From: JAKOUY01 sp037045185
GTDB lineage: Bacteria; Actinomycetota; Acidimicrobiia; Acidimicrobiales; Ilumatobacteraceae
Direction: 5' to 3'
DNA: 64,000 bases
Assembly (NCBI GenBank): GCA_037045185.1
Contig: JBAOHQ010000004.1
Span: forward strand, 744,001-808,000
Numbering within the stretch: the first letter of the stretch is position 1; every line of letters begins with the position of its first letter. Of this stretch, positions 25,322-35,355 are shown piece after piece. The notes under the pieces are model-generated. The model was not told the DNA's origin. It ran no database searches and was given only the letters and a program-made list of their open reading frames with translations. The position numbers were made by a program, and so were the translations under genes.

Positions 25322-26590
25322 TCAGCCGGCCTTGCCCGTGGCCAGGTTGCTGACATCTTCGAACTCGGTCGTCAGCGGGACGACCTTGCCCTTGTCCAGC
25401 TTGCTGAACACGACGCTGCGGTTGAACAGGCGCTGGTAGCCGGCCAGGCCGTCGGTCCACTCCTTGGTGAAGTCCAGCACCGGCACCATGCCGCCGAGGT
25501 CGAGGTTGTTCGTGGCCGACGCTGCGGCAAAGAACGAGTCGGCGGTGATGTCACCCTGGATGCCGCTGGCGATCTTGGTGAAGGCCACGTACGCAGCCCA
25601 GGTGCCCATCCCGCCGAGGCTGTTGTAGTCCAGCTCATTGGTGTCGAGGCCGGCCTCGGACAGCGCGGTGCGGTACTCGGCCCACGGTGCGGTGGAGATG
25701 TCCGGGTACATGCCGGCGATGACGTCACCGTCGGTGGAGTCCTCGTTGCCCTTGGCGGAGATCACGTCGAGGTTGCCCTGCGGGCCGTACTGCCGAGCGG
25801 TGGTCCCCGACTGGGTCCAGGCCGTGTTCCAGGTGATGTACGGGGTCTCGGAGATGACGGCGATGACGCAGTCGGCGCCATCGGTGGCCTGGGCCACCTC
25901 GGAGGAGTAGTCCTGCGCTGTTGGTGGCAGGATCACCGTGGCGCCGAACGTCTTGCCGAGGGCCTTCATCGCGTTCTCCATCGGCGGCAGGAAGATCTGG
26001 GCGCCGTCGATGATGACCGCGTTGATGTTGGCGCATCCGTCGTCGACGGCACGTTTCACCGCCCCCACCGCGTACATCGGCTGGTTGCCGATGGGGAACG
26101 AGTGCTTGCTGGTCAGCTCCGACGGCGTGATCGGGCAGCACTCACCGAACCAGGTGATGTTCTTCTCGGCGATGACCGGGACGATGCTCTCGGCGAAGAA
26201 CGTGAACGACCCGACGACCGACACCATCTGCTCGTCGGCGGCCTGGCGGGCACACGTGGCGGCCACAGCCGGATCGAACTGCTCGTCGCAGACGGTCACT
26301 TCGAGCGGACGACCCGCAATGCCACCGCGTGCGTTGATGTACTTCTCGTAGGCCTTCGCGGTGTTGGCGATGTTCTTGTAGGTGGGTCCCGCAGCGTTCA
26401 GCGTGGTGACCGTCATCACCTTGATCGGGTCTCCGCTGGGCGCCGCTGCGGCCGGTGGTGTGGTGGCGACGCGCTGCGCGCTGGCCACACCTGCCGATGT
26501 CGCCGCACCGGCGACGATGACGGCAGCAACGAGCGCCCGCTTCACCGGCAGCGATCGCCAGCGTGCACGCGAGTCATTCGGATTGGTCAT
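25322..26590 (-). CDS. livK: Branched-chain amino acid-type ABC substrate-binding protein
   Basis: A 422-residue secreted type I periplasmic-binding protein (LivK/Peripla_BP_6). The signal peptide is KRALVAAVIVAGAATSAGVASA. The mature domain opens with IKVMTVTTLNAAGPTYKNIA and contains ARQAADEQMVSVVGSFTFFA. Ligands of this family include branched amino acids, amides and many aromatic or other acids. ATG 26590 has a GGGGGA ribosome site and is preferred over the longer frame. It is divergent from the fused permease-ATPase gene. Confidence 0.9.
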   Translation of the reverse strand: MTNPNDSRARWRSLPVKRALVAAVIVAGAATSAGVASAQRVATTPPAAAAPSGDPIKVMTVTTLNAAGPTYKNIANTAKAYEKYINARGGIAGRPLEVTVCDEQFDPAVAATCARQAADEQMVSVVGSFTFFAESIVPVIAEKNITWFGECCPITPSELTSKHSFPIGNQPMYAVGAVKRAVDDGCANINAVIIDGAQIFLPPMENAMKALGKTFGATVILPPTAQDYSSEVAQATDGADCVIAVISETPYITWNTAWTQSGTTARQYGPQGNLDVISAKGNEDSTDGDVIAGMYPDISTAPWAEYRTALSEAGLDTNELDYNSLGGMGTWAAYVAFTKIASGIQGDITADSFFAAASATNNLDLGGMVPVLDFTKEWTDGLAGYQRLFNRSVVFSKLDKGKVVPLTTEFEDVSNLATGKAG

Positions 26591-26732
26591 GTATTCCCCC
26601 AAGTTGACAAAGCCGGCACCCCCAAGCGCACCAGCCGGTTTTCTGACGGTCGTCATCTGAGCACACATCGCGAACGATTGCTACGGCTACTGTGCCGTTT
26701 CGCACGGCTGCACCGCAGGGGGAAGGGGGCCG

Positions 26733-29471
26733 ATGAGCGAAGTCATTCGATTTGCCCTCTTGGGGCTCGGGGTCGGGGCGTTGTATGCCTTCGCCTCACA
26801 GGGTCTGATCGTGATCTACCGCGGAACGGGGGTGCTGAACTTCTCGCTCGGCGCCACGGCGATCGCCGGCGTGTTCATGCAATGGGAGCTGCACAAGAAC
26901 GGGATGCCGTTCCTCGCCGCCTCGGCCATCGGTGTGCTGTGGGCGGCGTTCCTCGGTGCGCTGACCCACTGGGTGATCATGCGCCCGCTGCGCCGAGCCA
27001 GCTCGCTGGTCCGGGTCATCGCCACGCTGGGCGTGCTGATCACGATCCAGGCCGGCGTCGTGCTGCGCTACGGCTCGGAGTCCCGCCAGGTGAAGAGCTG
27101 GCTGCCCACGAACCGGGTCACCCTGTGGGGTGACGTCGGGACCACGGTCGATCGATTCATCCTGCTGGGGATCGCCAGCGTCTCGGCGTTCGGGCTGTGG
27201 CGCCTGTACCGGTCGAGCCAGTTCGGTCTGGCTACCGAGGCGGTGTCCGAGAGCGAACGATCGGCCGAGGCCGTCGGTGTGTCACCGAACCGCGTCGCCC
27301 TGCTGAACTGGGCGCTGGGCTCTGGCATCGCCGCGCTGGCCGGCATCTTGGTGGTCCCGATCATCACCCTGCAGGTCACGGCGATGACCTCGCTGATCCT
27401 CGCCGGGCTGGCCGCTGCGCTGGTGGCCGACTTCCGCTCGTTCCCGATGGCGACCCTGGCTGGCTTCGCACTGGGGATCGGTCAGACGCTGGTGTCCCGG
27501 TTCTCCAAGCAGCAGGGCCTCGGGCCGTCGCTGCCGTTCCTCGTCATCATCGTGTTCCTCGTGTTTCGTGGCCGGTCGCTGCCGCTGCGTGACTACTTCT
27601 TGAAGCAGATGCCCATGCTGGGCAACGGCCGGATCTCGTGGGACTGGACCATCTTCGGCTGCGGCACTCTCGTGTACCTGTTGCTCGCCCGGGAGAACAA
27701 GTGGGTTGACGCACTGACGGTCTCGCTGGGTGTCACCATCGTGCTGCTGTCGATCGTCGTGCTCACCGGCTACGCCGGCCAGCTCTCCCTCGCCCAGTAC
27801 GCGATGGCAGGCTTCGGGGCCTACGTGGCCGGTCGGCTGGTCGCTGTGTTCCACATCCCGTTCCTCCTGGCGATGCTCGCCGGTGTGGCCGCCACGGTCG
27901 TGCTCGGGGTGATCTTCGGCCTCCCCGCCGTGCGAACACGGGGGATCAACCTGGCCATCGTCACCCTCGGCCTCGGCAGCACCATGGAACTGATGCTGTT
28001 CCGCAACCGCGCCTACACCGGCGGCGTGCAGGGCACGCAGGTGGGCAATCCCGACCTGTTCGGCTACGACATCGGCTCGATCAATCATCCCGAGCGTTAC
28101 GGGATCTTCGTGCTGGCCATGGCGATGCTGATGGTGCTGGTGGTGTCCAACGTCCGTCGTGGCCGTAGCGGGCGGCGGCTGATCGCCGTGCGCACGAACG
28201 AGCGCGCCGCGGCGGCGCTGGGCATCGACGTGATGCGCGCCAAGCTGTTCGCCTTCGCCCTGTCGGCCGGCATCGCAGCTGTCGGCGGGATCCTGCTGGC
28301 GTTCCGGCTCAGCTCGATCAGCTACCAGTCGTTCACCAACTTCACCTCGGTCACCTACGTGGGCCTGGCGTTGGTGGGCGGCGTCGGGCATCTGCTGGGC
28401 GCGTTCGTCGGCGGGACCATGGCCATCGCCGGGTTCAACCAGGAGATCTTCGAGTCCACCTGGGACGGGGTGGGTCGGTGGATGCCGCTCATCAGCGGGG
28501 TGGCCATCTTGTTGATGGTGCTGGCGTACAAAGACGGCGTGGCCGCCGAGTGGGTGAAGATGTTCCGCGGCATCAAGAAGATGCGCAAGTGGGGCAGGAC
28601 CCACCTCATCGCCCTTGCCGACGTGTCCGACCCGCGGGCCGACGACGCCGCCCATCAGCGGCGAGTCCCGGCCAGGACGCTGTCGGTGCGCAACCTCACG
28701 GTGAAGTACGGCGCCGTCGTCGCCGTCGACAGCGTCAGCTTCACGCTGCAGCCGGGCACCGTGACGGGCCTGATCGGGCCGAACGGCGCCGGCAAGACGT
28801 CGCTGATCGACGCGATCAGCGGATTCACCCGTTCCACGGGACACGTGCTGATCGCGGACCACGATCTGTCCAAGGCGCCAGCAGCCAAGCGGGCCCGCGC
28901 CGGTCTGTCGCGGTCGTTCCAGTCGCTGGAGCTGTTCGAGGACGCGACCGTGTTCGAGAACCTCAGCATCGCCGCCGACCCCCAGGACCTGTGGTCCTAC
29001 GTGCGTGACCTGGTGCACCCGAGCAACCCACCGTTCCCCCCGGAAGTGGTCCGGGCCATCAAGGAGTTCCGCCTCGACAGAGATCTCCACGTCGACGTCA
29101 AGGACCTGTCGTACGGCAAGCGCCGCCTGCTGGCCATCGCCCGAGCCGTGGCCATGCACCCCAGCGTGATCCTGCTGGACGAGCCGGTCGCCGGGCTGAG
29201 CACCACGGAGAGCACCGAACTGGCCAACGTGGTCCGCCGCCTGGCGAACGACTGGGGCATGGCGGTGCTGGTCGTCGAGCACGACATGAACTTCGTGATG
29301 GGCGTGTGCGACGAGGTCATCGTCTTGGACTTCGGCAAGAAGATCGCCTCCGGCTCACCGCAACAGGTGCGCAACGACCACGCCGTCATCGCCGCCTACC
29401 TGGGCGACGAGGTCGACGACGAGGCGCCTGCGCTGGTCGCCGACCGCGCCTCGGTCGGGGGCGCGTCGTGA
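26733..29471 (+). CDS. LivH-LivM-LivG triple fusion (two permeases and ATPase)
   Basis: A single 912-residue protein. Residues 1-290 are a LivH-type permease (ALYAFASQGLIVIYRGTGVL), about 305-600 a LivM-type permease (TGYAGQLSLAQYAMAGFGAY), and about 645-890 a LivG-type ATPase with GPNGAGKT (near 684), LSYGKRRLLAIARA and VILLDEPVAGLS. The two permeases and one ATPase, normally separate subunits, are fixed at 1:1:1. It is followed by LivF with a GTGA overlap. Imports the ligand of the divergent LivK. Confidence 0.93.
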   Translation: MSEVIRFALLGLGVGALYAFASQGLIVIYRGTGVLNFSLGATAIAGVFMQWELHKNGMPFLAASAIGVLWAAFLGALTHWVIMRPLRRASSLVRVIATLGVLITIQAGVVLRYGSESRQVKSWLPTNRVTLWGDVGTTVDRFILLGIASVSAFGLWRLYRSSQFGLATEAVSESERSAEAVGVSPNRVALLNWALGSGIAALAGILVVPIITLQVTAMTSLILAGLAAALVADFRSFPMATLAGFALGIGQTLVSRFSKQQGLGPSLPFLVIIVFLVFRGRSLPLRDYFLKQMPMLGNGRISWDWTIFGCGTLVYLLLARENKWVDALTVSLGVTIVLLSIVVLTGYAGQLSLAQYAMAGFGAYVAGRLVAVFHIPFLLAMLAGVAATVVLGVIFGLPAVRTRGINLAIVTLGLGSTMELMLFRNRAYTGGVQGTQVGNPDLFGYDIGSINHPERYGIFVLAMAMLMVLVVSNVRRGRSGRRLIAVRTNERAAAALGIDVMRAKLFAFALSAGIAAVGGILLAFRLSSISYQSFTNFTSVTYVGLALVGGVGHLLGAFVGGTMAIAGFNQEIFESTWDGVGRWMPLISGVAILLMVLAYKDGVAAEWVKMFRGIKKMRKWGRTHLIALADVSDPRADDAAHQRRVPARTLSVRNLTVKYGAVVAVDSVSFTLQPGTVTGLIGPNGAGKTSLIDAISGFTRSTGHVLIADHDLSKAPAAKRARAGLSRSFQSLELFEDATVFENLSIAADPQDLWSYVRDLVHPSNPPFPPEVVRAIKEFRLDRDLHVDVKDLSYGKRRLLAIARAVAMHPSVILLDEPVAGLSTTESTELANVVRRLANDWGMAVLVVEHDMNFVMGVCDEVIVLDFGKKIASGSPQQVRNDHAVIAAYLGDEVDDEAPALVADRASVGGAS

Positions 29472-30358
29472 CCACGCCGTTGCTGCAGACCCGCAACCTC
29501 AAAGCCGGGTACCTCGGCCGAGAGGTCGTGCGCGCGGTCAACATCGAGGTTCGCGCCGGCGAGGTGGTGTGCCTCCTGGGCCCGAACGGCGCCGGCAAGA
29601 CCACCACGCTGCTGACCATCGCCGGTGAGCTGGCGCCGATGGACGGCATCGTCATGGTGAACAACGTGCCCACCTGGACGCCCATGCACCAGCGTGTGCG
29701 CGACGGCGGGATCGGGCTCATCACCGAGGAGCGCCTGGTGTTCACCAAGCTCTCGGCGTACGACAACCTGCGCCTCGGCGGCGGCTCGGTGGACGATGCG
29801 CTGGAATTGTTCCCCGAACTACGCAACCGGCTGAACGTGCGCGGCGGGATGCTGTCCGGTGGCGAGCAGCAGATGCTGGCCCTGGCCCGCGCCCTGGTGC
29901 GCAAGCCCGATCTGCTGCTCGCCGACGAGCTGTCGTTGGGCCTGGCCCCGATGATCGTCGACCGCCTGCTCGGCGCCGTGCGCGCCGCTGCTGACGAGCG
30001 CGGGACGGGCGCGCTGATCGTCGAGCAGCACGCTCGCAAGGCGCTGCGCTTCGCCGATCGGATGTACCTGATGTCGCGCGGCCAGATCGTCCTGCAGCTT
30101 CCGGCCGCCGAAGCCATCGGGCGGATCTCCGAGATCGAGGAGGCATACCTCAGCGGCACGTCCGAGACCGAGGACGACCACTTCGAATGGCAGCGGCGCA
30201 AGAAGAAGCGCAAGGCGTGGAAGCGTCAGCGCGTCCGTGAGCGTGAGCTCGAACGCCTGACCGGCAAGGTGGTGTCCACCAGGACACCCGACGAAGACGA
30301 CTACTACTTCGACAAGGAACGCCGCCGGCGGGCCTTGACGCAGCGCGAGAGGATCTAG
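29468..30358 (+). CDS. livF: LivF-type ABC ATPase with basic C-terminal extension
   Basis: A 296-residue ATPase. Walker A GPNGAGKT, signature LSGGEQQMLALARAL, Walker B LLLADELSLGLAP. The last 60 residues are a charged extension (WQRRKKKRKAWKRQRVRERE) absent from typical LivF proteins of about 235 residues; it may contact membrane or RNA. GTG 29468 overlaps the stop of the triple-fusion gene and is preferred to the longer open frame. Confidence 0.92.
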   Translation: MTTPLLQTRNLKAGYLGREVVRAVNIEVRAGEVVCLLGPNGAGKTTTLLTIAGELAPMDGIVMVNNVPTWTPMHQRVRDGGIGLITEERLVFTKLSAYDNLRLGGGSVDDALELFPELRNRLNVRGGMLSGGEQQMLALARALVRKPDLLLADELSLGLAPMIVDRLLGAVRAAADERGTGALIVEQHARKALRFADRMYLMSRGQIVLQLPAAEAIGRISEIEEAYLSGTSETEDDHFEWQRRKKKRKAWKRQRVRERELERLTGKVVSTRTPDEDDYYFDKERRRRALTQRERI

Positions 30359-30361
30359 CTC

Positions 30362-32158
30362 ATGGGCTATCGCACCGCAGAACTGCCACCCGTCGACCTC
30401 GACGAGTTCGCCACGATCCCGTTCTTCCAACGAATGAAGATCCTCCAGCTGCACTGGGTGGAGCAGGGCTTCGGCACCCCACGCAACACCTCGACGCTGT
30501 ACATCTGGAAGCTGTTCTGGTACTCGTTCTTCGGGCTGGTGTTCGCCGGGGCGTTCACCAAGGGCCTGGAGTTCAACAACATCGGCGACTGGTGGCACCA
30601 GCCGATCCTCTACCAGAAGCTGATGATCTGGACGATCCTGCTGGAGATCATGGGGTTGGCCGCCACGTCGGGCCCGCTGGCGTTCCACTTCGACCCACCG
30701 ATCGGCGGGATCCTGTACTGGTGGCAGAACGACACGCTGCGCGTCCCGCCGTACCCGAACCACGTGCCGTTCACCAAGGGCAGCCGCCGCCAGCCGTGGG
30801 ACACCGGGTTGTACAAGCTGATCCTGGCGACGCTGATCGTGCTGATGTTCTTCCTGTCCGGCGAGCAGGTCGACGGGCTCCCGGCGGGCAGTGCGGGCAT
30901 CCTGCCGCAGTGGGCGGTCCTGACCTACTGCGGGCTGATCCTGCTGATGGGCCTGCGGGACAAGGTGGTGTTCCTCTCGTCACGCGCCGAGCAGTACGTC
31001 CCCACGCTGCTGTGCTTCGGCCTGTTCCACAACTTCGTCGACATGGTCGTGGCCGCCAAGATCTTCATCGTCGTCATCTGGATGGGCGCCGGGTTCTCCA
31101 AGCTGCAGCACGGGTTCTCCTGCACCGTGGCGATCATGATCCAGAACACGCCGTGGATGGTGTTCGACAAGTTCCGCAAGCGCACCGTCCGGGAGTATCC
31201 GAACGATCTGCGCCCATCCAAGCTCACTCACGCTCTGGCCCACATCGGCGGGACCACGTGCGAGTTGGTGATGCCGCTGGTCCTGCTGTTCTCGCCGTGG
31301 CCGTGGATGACGTGGATCGCCATCGTCTCGATGTGGATGCTGCATACGTTCATCATCTCCACGTTTCCGCTGGCGGTGCCGCTGGAGTGGAACGTGTTCT
31401 TCATGTTCTGCGCCGGGTTCCTGTTCGGCAACTTCTCGGCAGGCAACGGTTACGGCGTGGGCGACATGCACCCGGCGCTCCTGGCGACGGTGATCTGCGT
31501 GGCCCTGTTCCCCATCCTCCTCGGGGCGCTGAAGCCCCAGTACGTGTCGTTCCTGGTGGGGATGAAGCAGTACGCCGGCAACTGGGCGTCGGCCACGTTC
31601 TCGTTCCGCAACAAGTCGATGGAGGACCGGATCAACGAGCGGGTGGTCAAGGCTGCCGAGAACCAGATCGACCAGATCGAGCCCATCTTCGGCAAGGAGA
31701 TCTCCGAGATCTTCATCCAGAAGGCGGTGGCGTTCCGGATGATGCACCCGATGGGCCGGATGCACATCTCGGCGCTGATGCGTCATACCGACGGCCTCGA
31801 TCATCGTGTTCAGCGCGAGGGTGAGTTCGTCAGCAACGTGCTCACCGGGTGGAACTTCGGCGACGGCCACTGCCTCGACGAGCGGCTGATCGGCGCGCTG
31901 CAGGAGCGCTGCCAGTACGAGCCAGGCGACGTCGTCGTCGCCTTCACCGAGTCCCAGCCGGCATTCAGCAAGCGGGTCCAGTACCGGGTGATCGACGCCG
32001 CGCTGGGCACCGTGGAGCGCGGCTGGTACCACAACGACGACGCGTACAACGAGCAACCGTGGTTGCCGAACGGTCCCATCCCGCACACGATCACCTGGAC
32101 GATGCCGGGCTATGTGGCGCCGGGCATGGCGCATCCCGGCACCGGCGGTAGAACGTGA
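30362..32158 (+). CDS. DUF3556 transmembrane protein
   Basis: A 598-residue membrane protein matching the DUF3556 family of actinobacteria: the start PPVDLDEFATIPFFQRMKIL, then WVEQGFGTPRNTSTLYIWKL, and at least eight hydrophobic segments in the first 420 residues. The C-terminal third is soluble. Function is unknown, though membership in lipid-rich actinobacteria is noted. It starts 3 bases after livF and is therefore in the same operon; a link to the imported substrate is inferred. Confidence 0.85.
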   Translation: MGYRTAELPPVDLDEFATIPFFQRMKILQLHWVEQGFGTPRNTSTLYIWKLFWYSFFGLVFAGAFTKGLEFNNIGDWWHQPILYQKLMIWTILLEIMGLAATSGPLAFHFDPPIGGILYWWQNDTLRVPPYPNHVPFTKGSRRQPWDTGLYKLILATLIVLMFFLSGEQVDGLPAGSAGILPQWAVLTYCGLILLMGLRDKVVFLSSRAEQYVPTLLCFGLFHNFVDMVVAAKIFIVVIWMGAGFSKLQHGFSCTVAIMIQNTPWMVFDKFRKRTVREYPNDLRPSKLTHALAHIGGTTCELVMPLVLLFSPWPWMTWIAIVSMWMLHTFIISTFPLAVPLEWNVFFMFCAGFLFGNFSAGNGYGVGDMHPALLATVICVALFPILLGALKPQYVSFLVGMKQYAGNWASATFSFRNKSMEDRINERVVKAAENQIDQIEPIFGKEISEIFIQKAVAFRMMHPMGRMHISALMRHTDGLDHRVQREGEFVSNVLTGWNFGDGHCLDERLIGALQERCQYEPGDVVVAFTESQPAFSKRVQYRVIDAALGTVERGWYHNDDAYNEQPWLPNGPIPHTITWTMPGYVAPGMAHPGTGGRT

Positions 32159-32179
32159 TCGAGTGATTCGAGCGACACG

Positions 32180-33601
32180 ATGACGACCGCGATCGTGGTG
32201 GGCAGCGGGCCCAACGGCCTGGCGGCCGCCGCCCGCCTGGCACGGGCCGGGTTGGCCGTCACCGTGCTGGAGGCCAGCGACACCATCGGTGGCGGCGTTC
32301 GCAGTTCGGAGATGATCGTCCCCGGATTGGTGCACGACCACTGCTCGGCGTTCCATCCGCTGGCGGTGGCATCGCCGTTCCTGTCCAGCCTCGACCTGGC
32401 GTCGTCGGGCCTGTCGTGGCGGTACCCGGAGATCGACTGCGTCCACGTGCTGGACGGCGGGTCGGCGGCGTTGTATCGCTCGCTCGACCGCACGGCCGAC
32501 GGGCTGGGGACAGACGGCCGCGGATGGCGTCGGCAGTTCGAACCGCTGGTCGCCCACTTCGCCGACCTGCTGAGCGAGATCGGCCGTCCCATCCTCCACG
32601 TGCCCCGCCACCCCGTGCTGCTTGCCCGCTTCGGGGTGCCGGCGATGGCGCCGGCGACCGTGCTGGCCAGGCGCTGGGGCACGCCGCAGGCGCGGGCGCT
32701 GTGGGCCGGTGTCGCCGCTCACGCCTTCTACCCGCTGGGCCGGCCGTTCACCAGCGCGGTGGGGCTGATGCTGATCACCGCAGCTCACGCCCAGGGGTGG
32801 CCGGTGGCCGAGGGCGGGTCGCAGGCCATCGCCGACGCCTTGGTCGCCGATATCCGCCGCCACGGCGGGAGCATCGAGGTCGGACAGCGAGTGGGCTCGA
32901 TCGCCGACCTTGCGAAGCACGACGTGTTGATGCTGGACGTCTCACCGTCGATCGCGGCCGACATCCTCGGCGACCGGCTACCGCGTCGCGTTGCCCGGGC
33001 GTACCGGCGCTTCCGCCACGGCCCCGGCGCGTTCAAGGTCGACTTCGCCGTCGAGGGTGGCGTGCCGTGGGCAGCCGACGACGCCCGCCGCGCCGGTACG
33101 GTGCACCTTGGCGGGACCATCGACGAGGTGGCCGCCAACGAGGCGGCCGTTCACCGTGGCCAGATGCCCGAGCGGCCCTTCGTGCTCGTCGGACAGCAGT
33201 ACCTGGCGGACCCTGGTCGGTCGGTCGGGTCGGTCCATCCGCTGTGGACCTATGCCCACGTTCCCCACGGGTACACCGGGGATGCCACCGAGGCGATCAT
33301 CGCCCAGATCGAACGGTTCGCCCTCGGCTTTCGTGAGCGCATCGTCGGCACCGCCGTGCGCTCGGCAACGGAGATGTCCGTCTACAACGCCAACTACATC
33401 GGCGGTGACATCGCCGGCGGGGCGTCGTCGCCTGTGCAACTGCTGTTCCGGCCGCGAGTGGCCGTCAACCCGTATGCCACCGGTGTGCGTGGCGCGTACC
33501 TGTGCTCGGCATCGACACCGCCGGGTGCCGGCGCTCACGGCATGTGCGGCGCCAACGCCGCGGCCCAGGCCCTGGCCGATCTCGGCCTCCCCCCGCCCTG
33601 A
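32180..33601 (+). CDS. FAD-dependent oxidoreductase, phytoene-desaturase-like
   Basis: A 473-residue flavoprotein. Dinucleotide-binding motif VVGSGPNGLAAAARLARAGL at residues 6-25, followed by VTVLEASDTIGGGVRSSE; C-terminal FAD motif ending near GAGAHGMCGANAAAQA. Resembles the phytoene dehydrogenase/RetSat-like NAD(P)/FAD group. Substrate unknown. It begins 21 bases after the DUF3556 gene and probably shares its operon. Confidence 0.9.
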   Translation: MTTAIVVGSGPNGLAAAARLARAGLAVTVLEASDTIGGGVRSSEMIVPGLVHDHCSAFHPLAVASPFLSSLDLASSGLSWRYPEIDCVHVLDGGSAALYRSLDRTADGLGTDGRGWRRQFEPLVAHFADLLSEIGRPILHVPRHPVLLARFGVPAMAPATVLARRWGTPQARALWAGVAAHAFYPLGRPFTSAVGLMLITAAHAQGWPVAEGGSQAIADALVADIRRHGGSIEVGQRVGSIADLAKHDVLMLDVSPSIAADILGDRLPRRVARAYRRFRHGPGAFKVDFAVEGGVPWAADDARRAGTVHLGGTIDEVAANEAAVHRGQMPERPFVLVGQQYLADPGRSVGSVHPLWTYAHVPHGYTGDATEAIIAQIERFALGFRERIVGTAVRSATEMSVYNANYIGGDIAGGASSPVQLLFRPRVAVNPYATGVRGAYLCSASTPPGAGAHGMCGANAAAQALADLGLPPP

Positions 33602-33658
33602 CCCCGCCCTCGACCCGACCGCGCTCCGCCCTGACCCCGCCCTCGGCCCGACCGCGCC
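33593..33658 (+). repeat. 33-base tandem duplication after the FAD oxidoreductase
   Basis: Two direct copies of a 33-base unit beginning CCGCCCTGACCCCGCCCTCG (33593 and 33626) with two differences. The first copy overlaps the stop codon. A recent local duplication with no coding role apparent. Confidence 0.75.
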
Positions 33659-33675
33659 ACGCCCGAACCCCCCGG

Positions 33676-33720
33676 TTTGTTCACGTGATCTCCCGTGCGG
33701 CTGGAGATCAGGTGAACAAA
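33676..33720. repeat. Long palindrome TTTGTTCACGTGATCTCC, copy 1
   Basis: TTTGTTCACGTGATCTCC (33676-33693) and GGAGATCAGGTGAACAAA (33703-33720), 18-base arms with one mismatch. A second copy with the same left arm is at 45057. Both lie between convergent gene ends, so they may be bidirectional terminators or REP-type elements. Confidence 0.82.
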
Positions 33721-33746
33721 CGGGGTGAGGTGGTCGGACGAGCTGG

Positions 33747-35321
33747 TCAGGTGAGCTGGTTGCGCAGGATCTTGCCGCTGGCGTTGCGCGGCAGCTCGGT
33801 CACGAAACCGACCGTCGCCGGCACCTTGTGGCGGGCGAGGTTGGCGCGCACGTGGTCCTTCACCTGCGCGGCTGTCAGGCGGTGCCCGGGAGCACGAACC
33901 ACGATTGCCCGCAACCGTTGGCCGAAGGCGTCGTCATGCACGCCGATCACCACGACGTCGCGAATCGCCGGGTGGTGGGCGAGCAGGTCCTCCACCTCCG
34001 ACGGAAAGACGTTCTCGCCACCGCTGACGATCATGTCGTCGCTTCGGCCCTCGACGAAGAGCAACCCGTCGTCGTCGATCACGCCGACGTCGCCGGTGTC
34101 CAGCAGGTCGCCCACCGTGGGCTTGGTGCCCCCGCCGGTGTAGCCGTCCATCCGCGCCGCCGATCCGACGAAGATCCGACCGCGCCGTCCGCGAGGCGCC
34201 TCGATGCCGGCCTCGTCCAGGACCCGCACCGTCGAACCGGTGATCGGCCGCCCGGCGGTGGCGGGGTGGGCGATGAGATCGAGGGGCGTGGCGATCGTCG
34301 CCATCGACACCTCGGTGGTGCCGTACATGTTGTAGAGGACCGGGCCGAAGCGCTCCAGGGTGGCCGTGACCAGCGCCGGACCGAGCGCCGAACCACTGCT
34401 GGCGATGTACCGCAGCGATGAGGTGTCGTACCGATCGAGCACCGCGGGACCCAGCTCAAGGATCCGCTGCAGCATCACCGGCACGACGACGAGCCCGGCG
34501 GCACGACGAGCGGCCACGAGGGCAACGGTCTCCTCCGGGTCGAATCGGGCGCGAACCACGATGGTGGCCGACAGCGCCAGATCGATCGTCAGATGCCCCA
34601 TTCCCCAGCCGTGGAACACCGGCGCGGCAATCACGACCGTGTCCCTGGCCCGGATCGGGATGCGCGCCAGCAGCCCGGCCACGCTGGCTCCTCCCCGGGT
34701 CCCCGTGCGCCGTGCCCCTTTGGGGCGACCCGTGGTCCCCGAGGTCAGGATCACCGCGGCACCGCGCCGCCGCGACGGGAGCGACGGCATGCGGCCGCGA
34801 CGCGACCCCGAGTCCTCGATGTCGGACCCGGACAGGATGTGGGCAACGGGCGCTGCGCCGACCACCCCGGCGAACTCGTCGGCGTGGAGCAGCACCGTGA
34901 TCTGTTCGCCGCGGATGACGTCGGCCAGCTGCGGTGCAGCGAATCCCGTGTTGAGGAACACCACGTCGCAACCCAGCCTGGCAGCGGCCAGCCAGGCGAC
35001 CACGAACGTCCGCCCGTTGCGGGCGAGCACGCCCACGGTGTCCTCCTCGCCCACGCCGCGGTCACGCAGGTCGGCTGCCAGTGAATCGGTGCGCCGCCAC
35101 AGCGCTGCATAGGACAGCTCGCCGTCGACGTCGTCCAGAGCGACAGCGGTGGGATAGCGAGCGGCAGCCATCGCCAGCAGACCAGCGGCCGTTGGCCCGG
35201 CGATCGCCCCGGCGATCAACCCACGCAGGAGCCGGTCAGGCCGCTCGGGCCGCAGCAGTGCCAGGGCCGAGCGCGTTGCCGTGTGCAGCGCTTCGATCCC
35301 CGCATCGTAGAACCCCGCCAC
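33747..35321 (-). CDS. AMP-dependent acyl-CoA ligase
   Basis: ANL-family ligase of about 524 residues from GTG 35321. The ATP loop is VILTSGTTGRPKG; then YNMYGTTEVSMA, DLLDTGDVGVIDDDGLLFVE and PRNASGKILRNQL with the catalytic lysine. The frame extends upstream through Pro-rich sequence overlapping glpD, which is unlikely coding. It lies 34 bases after the GlpD-like gene on the same strand. Acyl substrate unknown. Confidence 0.9.
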   Translation of the reverse strand: MAGFYDAGIEALHTATRSALALLRPERPDRLLRGLIAGAIAGPTAAGLLAMAAARYPTAVALDDVDGELSYAALWRRTDSLAADLRDRGVGEEDTVGVLARNGRTFVVAWLAAARLGCDVVFLNTGFAAPQLADVIRGEQITVLLHADEFAGVVGAAPVAHILSGSDIEDSGSRRGRMPSLPSRRRGAAVILTSGTTGRPKGARRTGTRGGASVAGLLARIPIRARDTVVIAAPVFHGWGMGHLTIDLALSATIVVRARFDPEETVALVAARRAAGLVVVPVMLQRILELGPAVLDRYDTSSLRYIASSGSALGPALVTATLERFGPVLYNMYGTTEVSMATIATPLDLIAHPATAGRPITGSTVRVLDEAGIEAPRGRRGRIFVGSAARMDGYTGGGTKPTVGDLLDTGDVGVIDDDGLLFVEGRSDDMIVSGGENVFPSEVEDLLAHHPAIRDVVVIGVHDDAFGQRLRAIVVRAPGHRLTAAQVKDHVRANLARHKVPATVGFVTELPRNASGKILRNQLT

Positions 35322-35355
35322 CAGCAGACGGGCAGGGTGGGGGTCAGGGTGGGCG

